The notes beneath the pieces were generated by a model, which was not told the DNA's origin, did no database searches, and saw nothing but the letters and a program-made list of their open reading frames with translations. The translations under genes were made by a program, and so were the position numbers. From UBA1774 sp045628925 (GTDB taxonomy: Bacteria; Bacillota; Clostridia; Oscillospirales; Oscillospiraceae), in NCBI GenBank assembly GCA_045628925.1, contig JAZQQF010000071.1, forward strand, positions 1 to 5,706: a stretch of 5,706 nt of DNA, given 5' to 3'. Within the stretch, counting starts at the first letter, position 1; every line of letters begins with the position of its first letter. Shown here piece after piece: positions 1 through 5,694 of the stretch.

Positions 1-21
1 CGGTTTACGACCGAACGTCAC
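1..21 (-). CDS. Start of a downstream gene overlapping the glycyl radical enzyme stop (partial, possible activating enzyme)
   Basis: A GTG at 21-19 overlaps the TGA stop of the glycyl radical enzyme (GTGA, 4-nt overlap) and reads V/M-T-F-G-R-K-P before the window ends. Four-base overlaps like this are typical of translationally coupled genes. Glycyl radical enzymes are usually encoded next to their radical-SAM activating enzyme, so that is the natural guess. However, seven codons carry no diagnostic motif, and the CxxxCxxC cluster motif would lie outside the window. There is no convincing Shine-Dalgarno sequence just upstream, so coupling would have to supply initiation. It could also be a chance frame. 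Confidence 0.35.
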
Positions 22-2459
22 ATACTCAGCTCGGTGCGGCTGATCAGGTCGTTCTGTCCGGTGCGGTGCATCTCCACGAAATACACGCTGAAGCCCGCGA
101 TGCGGACGACCAGGTCGCGGTAGTTTTCGGGATGAGCCTGCGCGTCGCGCATGGTGTCGGTGGAGACCACGTTGATCTGCACCTCCATGCCCAGCATATC
201 GAAGAAGTAGGTCATGAGCAGCTGCTTCAGCTTCTCGATGCCATCCTCGCCGTTCAGGCAGCTGGGGCTGAACTTCATGTTCAGCAGGGTGCCGTTGGGG
301 TAATTGCGCTGATTGATGCTGCCCACGCTCACCAGCACGCAGGTGGGGCCGTTCTTATCCATCTGCTGCACGGGGCTGATACCGTCAGCCAGCGCGTCGG
401 AGCGATGCCGTCCGTCCGGCGTGGCGGCGGTGGAGCGGCCGAAAGCCACGTTGGTGGTCACGGGGTAGAGACCCGCGCTCCAGCGGCCGCGGGGGCCGGT
501 GGAACGGTTGATGGCGTCGGCAAAGCACTTCGCGGCAAAGTCGGCATACTTGTCGGCCTCGGGGTCGCCGTTGCCGTAATGGGGAGCCTGATTGCGGACG
601 TAGTCCAGCAGATCCTCATGTCCGGCCCAGTCATTCACCAGCGCGTCATACAGCTCGGCGGGGGTGCAGCGTTTGGTCTTTTCATTGAAACAGAGGTGGT
701 CGATCATCTGCAGAGAGTCGGCCACGTTGCCGATGCCCACGCCGGCGAGGCCGGTGGAGTTGAACTTCGCGCCGCCCCACATGACGTCCGCGCCCTTCTC
801 CATGCAGCCGTCCATGGTCGCGCTGACCACGGGCAGGGGCATGACCTCGCGGGCCACGTACTCAAAGTTGTTAGTGAGGGCCACGTGCCACTTGACGAAG
901 AACTCGGTCTGGGCCTTATACCCGTCCAGCACCTGCTGCATACTGGTGAAGTCCTTCAGATAGCCGGTGCTGAGGCCGGTCTGCTTGGGCGCCGCGCCGG
1001 GACGGGAGAACATTCCGGGCATGATGTTGATGCCGTTGTTGATGCCGAGCCACAGGGCGTTGGCCATATTATAATAGGAGGCAGCACCGGTGCCGCCGCA
1101 GGCGGGCCATTCGTCGCCGCAGCCGCCGGGCTCCACGCAGCCGATGGCGCAGTAGTTCCGGGCGCTCTCCAGCGTCAGACCCCGATCCATCAGCGCGGGG
1201 ATGATGACCTCGTCGTTCTCCATGCTGGGCACGCCGCCGCAGATCTTCGTGGTCTGAATGGCGGCCTCCCACAGCGCGTCGGGCGTTCCCTTGTGGAAAC
1301 GGACGGCCTGCGGGGGATCGTGCAGCACCAGACGGCCCGCGCACTGCAGGCACATAAAGGTCACGGCATTGGTGGCGTCCTTCCCGTCAGGGGTCTGACC
1401 GCCGAGGGTGATCAGCTGACCGGAGGTGTAGCCGGGGATGCCGTATTCGCCGCCGTCGCCCCAGAACTTGTTCATTTCGGCGACCTTGAGGTAGAACATA
1501 TCCAGAATTTCCTGCCCGTATTCGGGGGTGAGGGTGCCGTTCGCGATGTCGCGGTCATAGAAATCGCCCAGATACTGGTCGATGCGGCCCCAGCTCATGC
1601 CGTGCATATTGCCCTCCAGCGCGAGGCAGGACTGATACATGAACAGGCACTGCACCGCTTCGAGGAAGTTGCGGGCGGGCTTTTCCATGGTCCAGTTCAG
1701 GCACTCGGCCATGCGCTCCAGCTCGGCCTTGCGTTCGGGCCGGATCTCCGCTGCCGCCATTTCCTCGACCTTCTTCGCGTAGCGCTTGGTCAGGTTGATC
1801 ATGCCCTCGCAGACGATGGAGATGGACTTGTAGAAATAATACTGCTCCACGGTCTTGCCCATGACGCCCTCTTCTTCCAGCTGGGCGATCTTGGCGTCGG
1901 CCTCGGCCTTGATGGCGCCGAAGCCCTTGCGCACGGCGCGGTTATAGCCGGTGACGAAGTGGCCCACGGGGCCGGAGGAGCCGAAGCCGCCGTAGGAGTG
2001 GGTGGTGGTGCCGGAGCCGTCATGGTCCTTGAAGCCTTCCATCTTGTAGGCGCCGACCATGTTCATCAGGCTCATCTTATCCCAGTAGGGCGCGGTCTCC
2101 ATGACGTACTTGCCGTCTTCCTCGTCGATGAGGTAGGGATCGTACTTGCGGGAAGTGACGTTGCCGGATTTGATCTCCATGGCGAGAGAACCGACGCCGT
2201 ATTCCGGGTAAAGGGCGCAGGAACGGTAGGTGGTGCCCTGCGCGCCGACGATGATATCCTCATCCTCCACGCGGAGGGGGATATTGTCGAAAATGTGCTT
2301 CATCGCGTAGGCCCGCCGCATGACGCCGGTCAGCTCCGGATGTTCCTGATAGAACTCGGTGATGAGTTTGTAGCGGGCGATGCAGATCTTCGGTACCGTC
2401 GTGCGGTATTTCTCGCGGGTCTTTTTGACGCGCTCGGTCATGGGTTTCAGAACGTACAT
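18..2459 (-). CDS. Glycyl radical enzyme, pyruvate formate-lyase superfamily, specificity unassigned
   Basis: An 813-residue cytoplasmic enzyme that would use a stored glycyl radical to generate an active-site thiyl radical. The PFL-type barrel covers roughly residues 15-640. The thiyl site is GCVEP, with Cys441 and Glu443. The C-terminal glycyl domain includes TPDGR (680-684), LADGISP (690-696) and the radical loop RIAGFSVYF, with Gly789. The Cys-x-Glu pair is shared with glycerol/propanediol dehydratases, choline TMA-lyase, hydroxyproline dehydratase and arylacetate decarboxylases. It differs from the Cys-Cys of true pyruvate formate-lyase, so formate acetyltransferase activity is unlikely. 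The segment after Glu443 is unusual, with two further cysteines (447, 454) in GGCGDEWPACGG. Length is normal for the superfamily (about 760-850). The ATG at 2459 is chosen because AAGGAGG lies 8 nt upstream. A longer frame to 2549 would start upstream of the predicted transcript. It must be activated by a radical-SAM enzyme not seen here. Substrate unknown. Confidence 0.96.
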   Translation of the reverse strand: MYVLKPMTERVKKTREKYRTTVPKICIARYKLITEFYQEHPELTGVMRRAYAMKHIFDNIPLRVEDEDIIVGAQGTTYRSCALYPEYGVGSLAMEIKSGNVTSRKYDPYLIDEEDGKYVMETAPYWDKMSLMNMVGAYKMEGFKDHDGSGTTTHSYGGFGSSGPVGHFVTGYNRAVRKGFGAIKAEADAKIAQLEEEGVMGKTVEQYYFYKSISIVCEGMINLTKRYAKKVEEMAAAEIRPERKAELERMAECLNWTMEKPARNFLEAVQCLFMYQSCLALEGNMHGMSWGRIDQYLGDFYDRDIANGTLTPEYGQEILDMFYLKVAEMNKFWGDGGEYGIPGYTSGQLITLGGQTPDGKDATNAVTFMCLQCAGRLVLHDPPQAVRFHKGTPDALWEAAIQTTKICGGVPSMENDEVIIPALMDRGLTLESARNYCAIGCVEPGGCGDEWPACGGTGAASYYNMANALWLGINNGINIMPGMFSRPGAAPKQTGLSTGYLKDFTSMQQVLDGYKAQTEFFVKWHVALTNNFEYVAREVMPLPVVSATMDGCMEKGADVMWGGAKFNSTGLAGVGIGNVADSLQMIDHLCFNEKTKRCTPAELYDALVNDWAGHEDLLDYVRNQAPHYGNGDPEADKYADFAAKCFADAINRSTGPRGRWSAGLYPVTTNVAFGRSTAATPDGRHRSDALADGISPVQQMDKNGPTCVLVSVGSINQRNYPNGTLLNMKFSPSCLNGEDGIEKLKQLLMTYFFDMLGMEVQINVVSTDTMRDAQAHPENYRDLVVRIAGFSVYFVEMHRTGQNDLISRTELSM

Positions 2460-2467
2460 AGACTTGA

Positions 2468-2474
2468 CCTCCTT
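2468..2474 (-). promoter_or_regulatory. Ribosome binding site of the glycyl radical enzyme
   Basis: AAGGAGG read on the minus strand, 8 nt before the ATG at 2459. It is a full-consensus Shine-Dalgarno sequence and fixes the start at M-Y-V-L-K-P. The in-frame ATG 30 codons earlier has no such site. Confidence 0.9.
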
Positions 2475-2493
2475 GCAGATACTGTTCGGCGGA

Positions 2494-2518
2494 GCGCCCG
2501 CACAGCCGCGGCGGACGC
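2494..2518 (-). promoter_or_regulatory. Hairpin in the leader of the glycyl radical enzyme mRNA
   Basis: In the predicted 5' leader (about 74 nt) the minus-strand RNA reads GCGUCCGC, a 9-nt loop, then GCGGGCGC. This forms an 8-bp G+C-rich stem with one G-U pair. It ends about 20 nt before the Shine-Dalgarno sequence, so it does not mask it directly. It may stabilise the 5' end or take part in regulation. No known riboswitch fold is recognised, and in G+C-rich DNA such a stem can arise by chance. Confidence 0.3.
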
Positions 2519-2531
2519 ATCCAGTTTTCCT

Positions 2532-2543
2532 TACTATATAGTA
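2532..2543. promoter_or_regulatory. 12-bp palindrome over the -10/+1 of the glycyl radical enzyme promoter
   Basis: TACTATATAGTA is a perfect palindrome. It overlaps the downstream part of the predicted -10 box (2540-2545) and the expected transcription start near 2533. A dimeric repressor bound here would block initiation. It is short and AT-rich, and half of it is explained by the -10 sequence itself, so the operator role is inference. Confidence 0.3.
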
Positions 2544-2568
2544 TAGCATCGTTTATTTCACTTGTCAT
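2540..2568 (-). promoter_or_regulatory. Sigma-70-type promoter of the glycyl radical enzyme
   Basis: On the minus strand the -35 is ATGACA (2568-2563), the spacer is 17 nt and the -10 is TATACT (2545-2540). Each box matches consensus in 5 of 6 positions. The predicted start near 2533 gives a leader of about 74 nt before the ATG at 2459. It points away from the transporter promoter, so the two operons are divergent with about 70 bp between their -35 boxes. Confidence 0.75.
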
Positions 2569-2599
2569 CCGTAAATGAAGAAATTTTCCGGAAATCCCG

Positions 2600-2630
2600 G
2601 CGGCTGCGGCGGAAACGGACCGCGGCTGCG
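2600..2630. repeat. 9-bp direct repeat spaced 22 bp between the divergent promoters
   Basis: GCGGCTGCG occurs at 2600-2608 and again at 2622-2630, 22 bp start to start, or about two helical turns. Both copies would therefore face the same side of the DNA. The second copy ends 8 bp before the -35 of the transporter promoter. This arrangement would suit an activator, but the local base composition is strongly G+C-biased and no regulator is known. Confidence 0.35.
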
Positions 2631-2638
2631 CTTTCCGC

Positions 2639-2667
2639 TTGACAAAGCGGCGGAGGGCGGGTATAAT
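2639..2667 (+). promoter_or_regulatory. Perfect-consensus sigma-70-type promoter of the ABC importer operon
   Basis: TTGACA at 2639-2644, a 17-nt spacer, and TATAAT at 2662-2667 match the housekeeping consensus at all twelve positions. Transcription should start near 2674, leaving a leader of about 56 nt before the permease ATG at 2730. So strong a core promoter on a metal-importer operon normally implies control by a repressor. The palindromes at and just after the -10 are candidate operators. Confidence 0.88.
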
Positions 2668-2675
2668 CGGATTAT
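2663..2675. promoter_or_regulatory. Candidate operator: 6-1-6 palindrome over the importer -10/+1
   Basis: ATAATC-G-GATTAT is a perfect 6-1-6 inverted repeat beginning inside the TATAAT box and ending at the expected transcription start. The following AT-rich stretch adds related hexamers: ATTATC at 2671-2676, GAATAAT at 2685-2691 and GATAAT at 2701-2706. Fur-family boxes are built from GATAAT/ATTATC half-sites, so an iron-responsive repressor is a reasonable guess. The half-site order does not match the standard 7-1-7 Fur box, and no regulator gene is present. Confidence 0.4.
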
Positions 2676-2729
2676 CTATTTTGAGAATAATGCGGGGAAA
2701 GATAATACCGCCGGAAAGGAGACGGGCGC

Positions 2730-3794
2730 ATGGTTCGGGAAAATCGCGCGGGCTGGAAGCTGTGGCTGCTGGCCGCAGTCCTTATCATACTGATCTTCGC
2801 GTCCTTCCTCATGGGGCGCTATCCCGTCAGCCCCGGCGCGCTGCTGGGGATTCTGCTGGACCGGCTGCTGCGCGGTCTGGGGAAGCTCCTTGCGCCCATT
2901 CTCCCCGCTGCGGGGAGCTGGGGCGTCAGACCCTTCTGGGATGGGAGCATGGAAACGGTGGCGTGGAATATCCGCCTGCCGCGCATCCTGCTGAGCTGCA
3001 TGGTGGGCTGCTGCCTGAGCTGCGCGGGCGCGGCGTTTCAGGGCGTGTTTCAGAATCCCATGGCCTCGCCGGATATCCTCGGGGCCACCAACGGCGCGGC
3101 CTTCGGCGCGGCGCTGGCTATCCTGCTGGGCGGCGGCAGCCTGATCATCACAGGCTCCGCCTTCGTTTCCAGCATCGTCTGCGTGCTGCTGGCCTTTCTG
3201 GTGAGCCGCGTCGCCTCCGGCAAGCGGGTGATGACGCTGGTGCTGGCGGGCATCATGGTGGGGAGCCTGTTTTCCGCCGCCACCAGTTTTGTGAAATTAG
3301 TGGCAGACCCCAGTAATCAGCTGCCGGAGATCACCTACTGGCTCATGGGCAGCCTTTCCGGCGCGACCTGGAAAGAGGTGGGCATGGCTGTCGTCCCCAT
3401 GCTGATCGGGCTTATCCCGCTCTGCCTCGTGCGCTGGCGCATGAACGTGCTGACGCTGGGCGACGAGGAGGCCCGCACCATGGGCGTGAATGCCGGGCGG
3501 GTGCGCCGCATCGTCATTCTGGCGGCGACGCTGATCACCGCCGCCTCCGTGGCCGTCTCCGGCATGATCGGCTGGGTGGGTCTGGTCATCCCGCACCTGA
3601 GCCGCAAGCTGGTGGGGAACGATTTCCGGCGGCTGCTCCCGGCCTCCATGCACTTCGGCGCGGCCTTCCTGCTGGCGGTGGACGATGTGAGCCGCTGCCT
3701 GCTGGCCACGGAAATTCCCATCGGCATCCTGACGGCGTTCATCGGCGCGCCCTTCTTTATCTGGCTGATCACGCGAAAGGGGGATGCGTTTTGA
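2730..3794 (+). CDS. FecCD/BtuC-family ABC importer permease (iron chelate, haem or corrinoid)
   Basis: A 354-residue polytopic membrane protein, expected to form the homodimeric channel of a type II importer (about ten helices per subunit). Family marks appear in order. There is an N-terminal helix (about 11-28), RLPR (82-85), and a glycine-rich region with QNP (108-110) and LGATNGA. YWLMGS (203-208) follows, then the cytoplasmic coupling loop GDEEARTMGV (244-253). The hallmark GMIGWVGLVIPHLSR (278-292) is followed by a GND-RRLLP segment and EIPIG...GAPFF near the C-terminus. The stretch between helix 1 and RLPR looks somewhat longer than in typical members of about 330 residues. The ATG at 2730 follows AGGAG with 8 nt spacing. 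The gene overlaps the ATPase start by 4 nt. Cargo cannot be told from the permease: family members carry ferric siderophores, haem, cobalamin or other metal complexes. Confidence 0.97.
   Translation: MVRENRAGWKLWLLAAVLIILIFASFLMGRYPVSPGALLGILLDRLLRGLGKLLAPILPAAGSWGVRPFWDGSMETVAWNIRLPRILLSCMVGCCLSCAGAAFQGVFQNPMASPDILGATNGAAFGAALAILLGGGSLIITGSAFVSSIVCVLLAFLVSRVASGKRVMTLVLAGIMVGSLFSAATSFVKLVADPSNQLPEITYWLMGSLSGATWKEVGMAVVPMLIGLIPLCLVRWRMNVLTLGDEEARTMGVNAGRVRRIVILAATLITAASVAVSGMIGWVGLVIPHLSRKLVGNDFRRLLPASMHFGAAFLLAVDDVSRCLLATEIPIGILTAFIGAPFFIWLITRKGDAF
3776..3784 (+). promoter_or_regulatory. Ribosome binding site selecting a TTG start for the ATPase
   Basis: AAAGGGGGA lies 7 nt upstream of the TTG at 3791, inside the last codons of the permease gene. 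The only nearby ATG (3784) is in another frame and meets a stop after five codons. TTG is therefore the best start, and it overlaps the permease TGA as TTGA. Confidence 0.75.
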
Positions 3795-4576
3795 GCTTTG
3801 AAGTCCGCGACCTCCGCTTCGGTTATGGGGAGCGGGAGGTGCTGAAGGGCGTGAGCTTCACCGCCCGCAGCGGGGAGCTGACCAGCATCCTCGGCCCCAA
3901 CGGCGTGGGAAAAAGCACCCTGTTCCGCTGTATGCTGGGGCTTCTGAAGGGCTACAGCGGCAGCGTCTGTGTGGACGGGCAGGAGACCGCCCGCCTCCCG
4001 GCGAAAAAGCTGGCGAGGCTGGTGGCCTATATTCCCCAGTCCCATTACCCCAGCTTCAATTACAGCGTGTTCAATATGGTGCTCATGGGCACCACCGCGC
4101 AGGTATCCGCGTTTTCCGGCCCCGGCGAAAAGCAGCGGGAGGCGGTGCTGCGGGCGCTCAGGCGCGTGGGCATCGAGGACCTGCAGGACAAGGGTTATAC
4201 GAATATCTCCGGCGGCGAGCGGCAGCTGGTGCTGATCGCCCGGGCGCTGGTGCAGGATGCGCGGGTGCTGGTGATGGACGAGCCCACCGCGAATCTGGAC
4301 TACGGGAACCAGCTGCGGGTGATGGAGGTCGCCCGTCAGCTGACGGACGAGGGCTACACCGTCCTCCAGTCCACCCACAACCCGGAGCAGGCGTTTTTGT
4401 TCTCCCACAGCATCGTGGCGCTGCACGGCGGCCGGGTGCTGGCCGAGGGGAAGCCCTCCGAGGTGGTGACGGAGGAACTGATGCACACCCTCTACGGGGC
4501 GGACATTCAGGTCTGCAGCCTGTTTGAGGACCGGCTGCGGGTCTGTGTTCCCAAAAGCGTGATCGGGGGAGCCTGA
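3791..4576 (+). CDS. ABC importer ATPase, FepC/BtuD family
   Basis: A 261-residue cytoplasmic ATPase that would power the upstream permease as a dimer. All nucleotide-binding motifs are intact: Walker A GPNGVGKST (35-43), Q-loop Gln83, signature ISGGERQ (139-145), Walker B VLVMDEP (159-165), D-loop NLD (168-170) and switch His196. Ile at the start of the signature is a mild variant of LSGGE. Length is typical for the family (250-270). The first beta strand begins at residue 3-10 and KGVSF follows, so the protein cannot start much later than the TTG at 3791. It is translationally coupled to the permease by the TTGA overlap. Its last codons form the left arm of a hairpin that reaches into the gap before the binding-protein gene. 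Confidence 0.97.
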   Translation: MSFEVRDLRFGYGEREVLKGVSFTARSGELTSILGPNGVGKSTLFRCMLGLLKGYSGSVCVDGQETARLPAKKLARLVAYIPQSHYPSFNYSVFNMVLMGTTAQVSAFSGPGEKQREAVLRALRRVGIEDLQDKGYTNISGGERQLVLIARALVQDARVLVMDEPTANLDYGNQLRVMEVARQLTDEGYTVLQSTHNPEQAFLFSHSIVALHGGRVLAEGKPSEVVTEELMHTLYGADIQVCSLFEDRLRVCVPKSVIGGA

Positions 4577-4596
4577 AACACGGTCCCCCCTCTTTT
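4565..4596 (+). terminator. Terminator-like hairpin at the 3' end of the ATPase gene
   Basis: GGGGGA (4565-4570) and CC (4572-4573, after a bulged G) pair with GG-TCCCCC (4582-4589) around an 8-nt loop holding the ATPase stop codon. TCTTTT follows at 4591-4596. The stem is strong but the T tract is short and interrupted, so it may be a leaky terminator or an RNA-stabilising element. No convincing separate promoter for the binding-protein gene is seen after it, which favours partial readthrough. Confidence 0.4.
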
Positions 4597-4606
4597 CGGC
4601 TTGAGA

Positions 4607-4626
4607 TTATTCTTTTGGAAGAATAA
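4607..4626 (+). promoter_or_regulatory. AT-rich perfect inverted repeat just before the binding-protein RBS
   Basis: TTATTCTT (4607-4614), loop TTGG, then AAGAATAA (4619-4626) is a perfect 8-bp inverted repeat. It ends 1 nt before the AGGAGG ribosome binding site (4628-4633). As RNA it would leave that site exposed and might protect the downstream message from 3'-to-5' decay. As DNA it could be a protein-binding site. It begins with TTGAGATTATT (4601-4611), which resembles TTGAGAATAAT in the importer promoter region (2681-2691). Confidence 0.4.
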
Positions 4627-4641
4627 CAGGAGGTAGAAACG

Positions 4642-5694
4642 ATGAAAAAGCTGTTTTCGCTGCTGCTGGCCGCCGCGCTGCTGCTTTCCCTCTGCGCCTG
4701 TGCCACCGCGCCGGGGGATACGAATGCGCCGGAGGAGCTGGTGAAATACACCGACGATACCGGCCGCACCATGGACCTGCCCGCGAACATCACCCGCATC
4801 GCGGTCACGGGGCCGATGAGCCAGATCATCCTCTTCGCGCTGGCGCCGGAGAAGCTGGTGGGCATCGCCAACGAGTGGAACCCGGGCGTGGACGGGTATT
4901 TTCAGGAGCAGTATCTGAATCTGCCGGTGCTGGGCCAGCTCTATGGCGGGAAAAGCGCCATCAATCTGGAGGAGCTGCTCTCCGCCGCGCCGCAGGCCGT
5001 ACTGGACGTGGGCGAACCCAAGGCCGGCACGGGCGAGGACCTGCAGAAGCTGGCGGAGCAGACGGGCATCCCCTTCGTGCATTTCGATACCAGCCTTGAT
5101 ACGGCGGGGGAGACCTTCCGGCGCATCGGCGAACTGCTGGGCCTGCAGGAGCGGGCGGAAACGCTGGCGGCCTACTGCGAGGAGATGGCGGCCCTGCGGG
5201 ACAGCATCATGACCGACGTGGGCGAAGACCGCGTGAAGCTCCTCTACCTGCTGGGGGACAAGGGGCTGAACGTCATCGCCGACGGTTCCTATCACGGGCA
5301 GCTGTTTGAGATGCTGGGCGAGAACGCCGCGAAGCTGGACAGCGTGAGCGCGAAGGGCACCGGCAACGAGACCGATCTGGAGCAGATCCTGCTGTGGGAT
5401 CCGGACTACATCATTTTCAGCCGGGACAGCATCGCCGCCACGGTGGGGGACGAACCGGCGTGGCAGGAGCTGCGGGCCATCCGGGAGGGGAATTACGTGC
5501 AGGCCCCCTACGGGCCTTATAACTGGATGGGCTTCCCGCCCTCCGTGCAGCTGTGGCTGGGGATGCTGTGGCTGGCGGATACGCTTTACCCCGAAGAGAC
5601 GGACTACGACCTGCGCACGGAGGTGGACCGGTATTTCGACCTCTTTTACCACTGCAGCCTGACGGACGCGCAGTACGCGGAGATCATCGGGTGA
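4642..5694 (+). CDS. Substrate-binding lipoprotein of a FecCD/BtuCD-family ABC importer
   Basis: A 350-residue extracytoplasmic receptor anchored by a lipid. The signal peptide has KK, a leucine/alanine core and the lipobox LCAC, so Cys20 is the likely lipidated residue (Cys18 fits less well). The mature protein shows the iron-chelate/corrinoid binding fold: DDTGRTMDLP (38-47), RIAV (52-55), PEKLVGIA (69-76) and NLEELL (108-113). DLEQILLWDPDYII (245-258) follows, then PPS...WLADTLYPEETDYD (299-323). Glu110 and Glu247 sit where BtuF-type proteins carry the glutamates that dock on the permease (inference from alignment by eye). AGGAGG lies 8 nt before the ATG. The 65-bp gap after the ATPase holds two hairpins, suggesting a separately adjusted level. 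Ligand unknown: ferric chelate, haem and cobalamin are all possible. Confidence 0.96.
   Translation: MKKLFSLLLAAALLLSLCACATAPGDTNAPEELVKYTDDTGRTMDLPANITRIAVTGPMSQIILFALAPEKLVGIANEWNPGVDGYFQEQYLNLPVLGQLYGGKSAINLEELLSAAPQAVLDVGEPKAGTGEDLQKLAEQTGIPFVHFDTSLDTAGETFRRIGELLGLQERAETLAAYCEEMAALRDSIMTDVGEDRVKLLYLLGDKGLNVIADGSYHGQLFEMLGENAAKLDSVSAKGTGNETDLEQILLWDPDYIIFSRDSIAATVGDEPAWQELRAIREGNYVQAPYGPYNWMGFPPSVQLWLGMLWLADTLYPEETDYDLRTEVDRYFDLFYHCSLTDAQYAEIIG

Noticed and set aside
18..2459. Naming the glycyl radical enzyme as pyruvate formate-lyase (pflB/pflD)
   Set aside because: True pyruvate formate-lyase has adjacent Cys-Cys at the thiyl site. Here the site is Gly-Cys-Val-Glu-Pro, as in dehydratases, lyases and decarboxylases of the superfamily.
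66..2546. An 826-codon open frame on the plus strand, antisense to the glycyl radical enzyme
   Set aside because: It mirrors the codon structure of the GRE in G+C-rich DNA. Its product is a low-complexity run rich in H, G, A, V and L with no recognisable domain, and it lies over a gene with clear catalytic motifs.
2460..2549. A 30-codon N-terminal extension of the glycyl radical enzyme, starting at 2549
   Set aside because: The extension starts inside the promoter, upstream of the predicted transcript start, and has no ribosome binding site. The start at 2459 has a perfect AAGGAGG at the right distance.
3335..4486. A 383-codon minus-strand open frame across the permease and ATPase genes
   Set aside because: It lies antisense to two genes with complete family motifs, and its product is a low-complexity H/Q/R-rich run with no domain.
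4601..4629. A separate promoter for the binding-protein gene (TTGAGA as -35)
   Set aside because: At 17-nt spacing the -10 would be TAACAG, a poor match, and the transcript would start at or after the ribosome binding site.
4507..5652. A 381-codon minus-strand open frame antisense to the binding-protein gene
   Set aside because: It is a G+C-driven shadow of the lipoprotein gene. The lipoprotein has a signal peptide, lipobox, RBS and fold motifs, and this frame has none.
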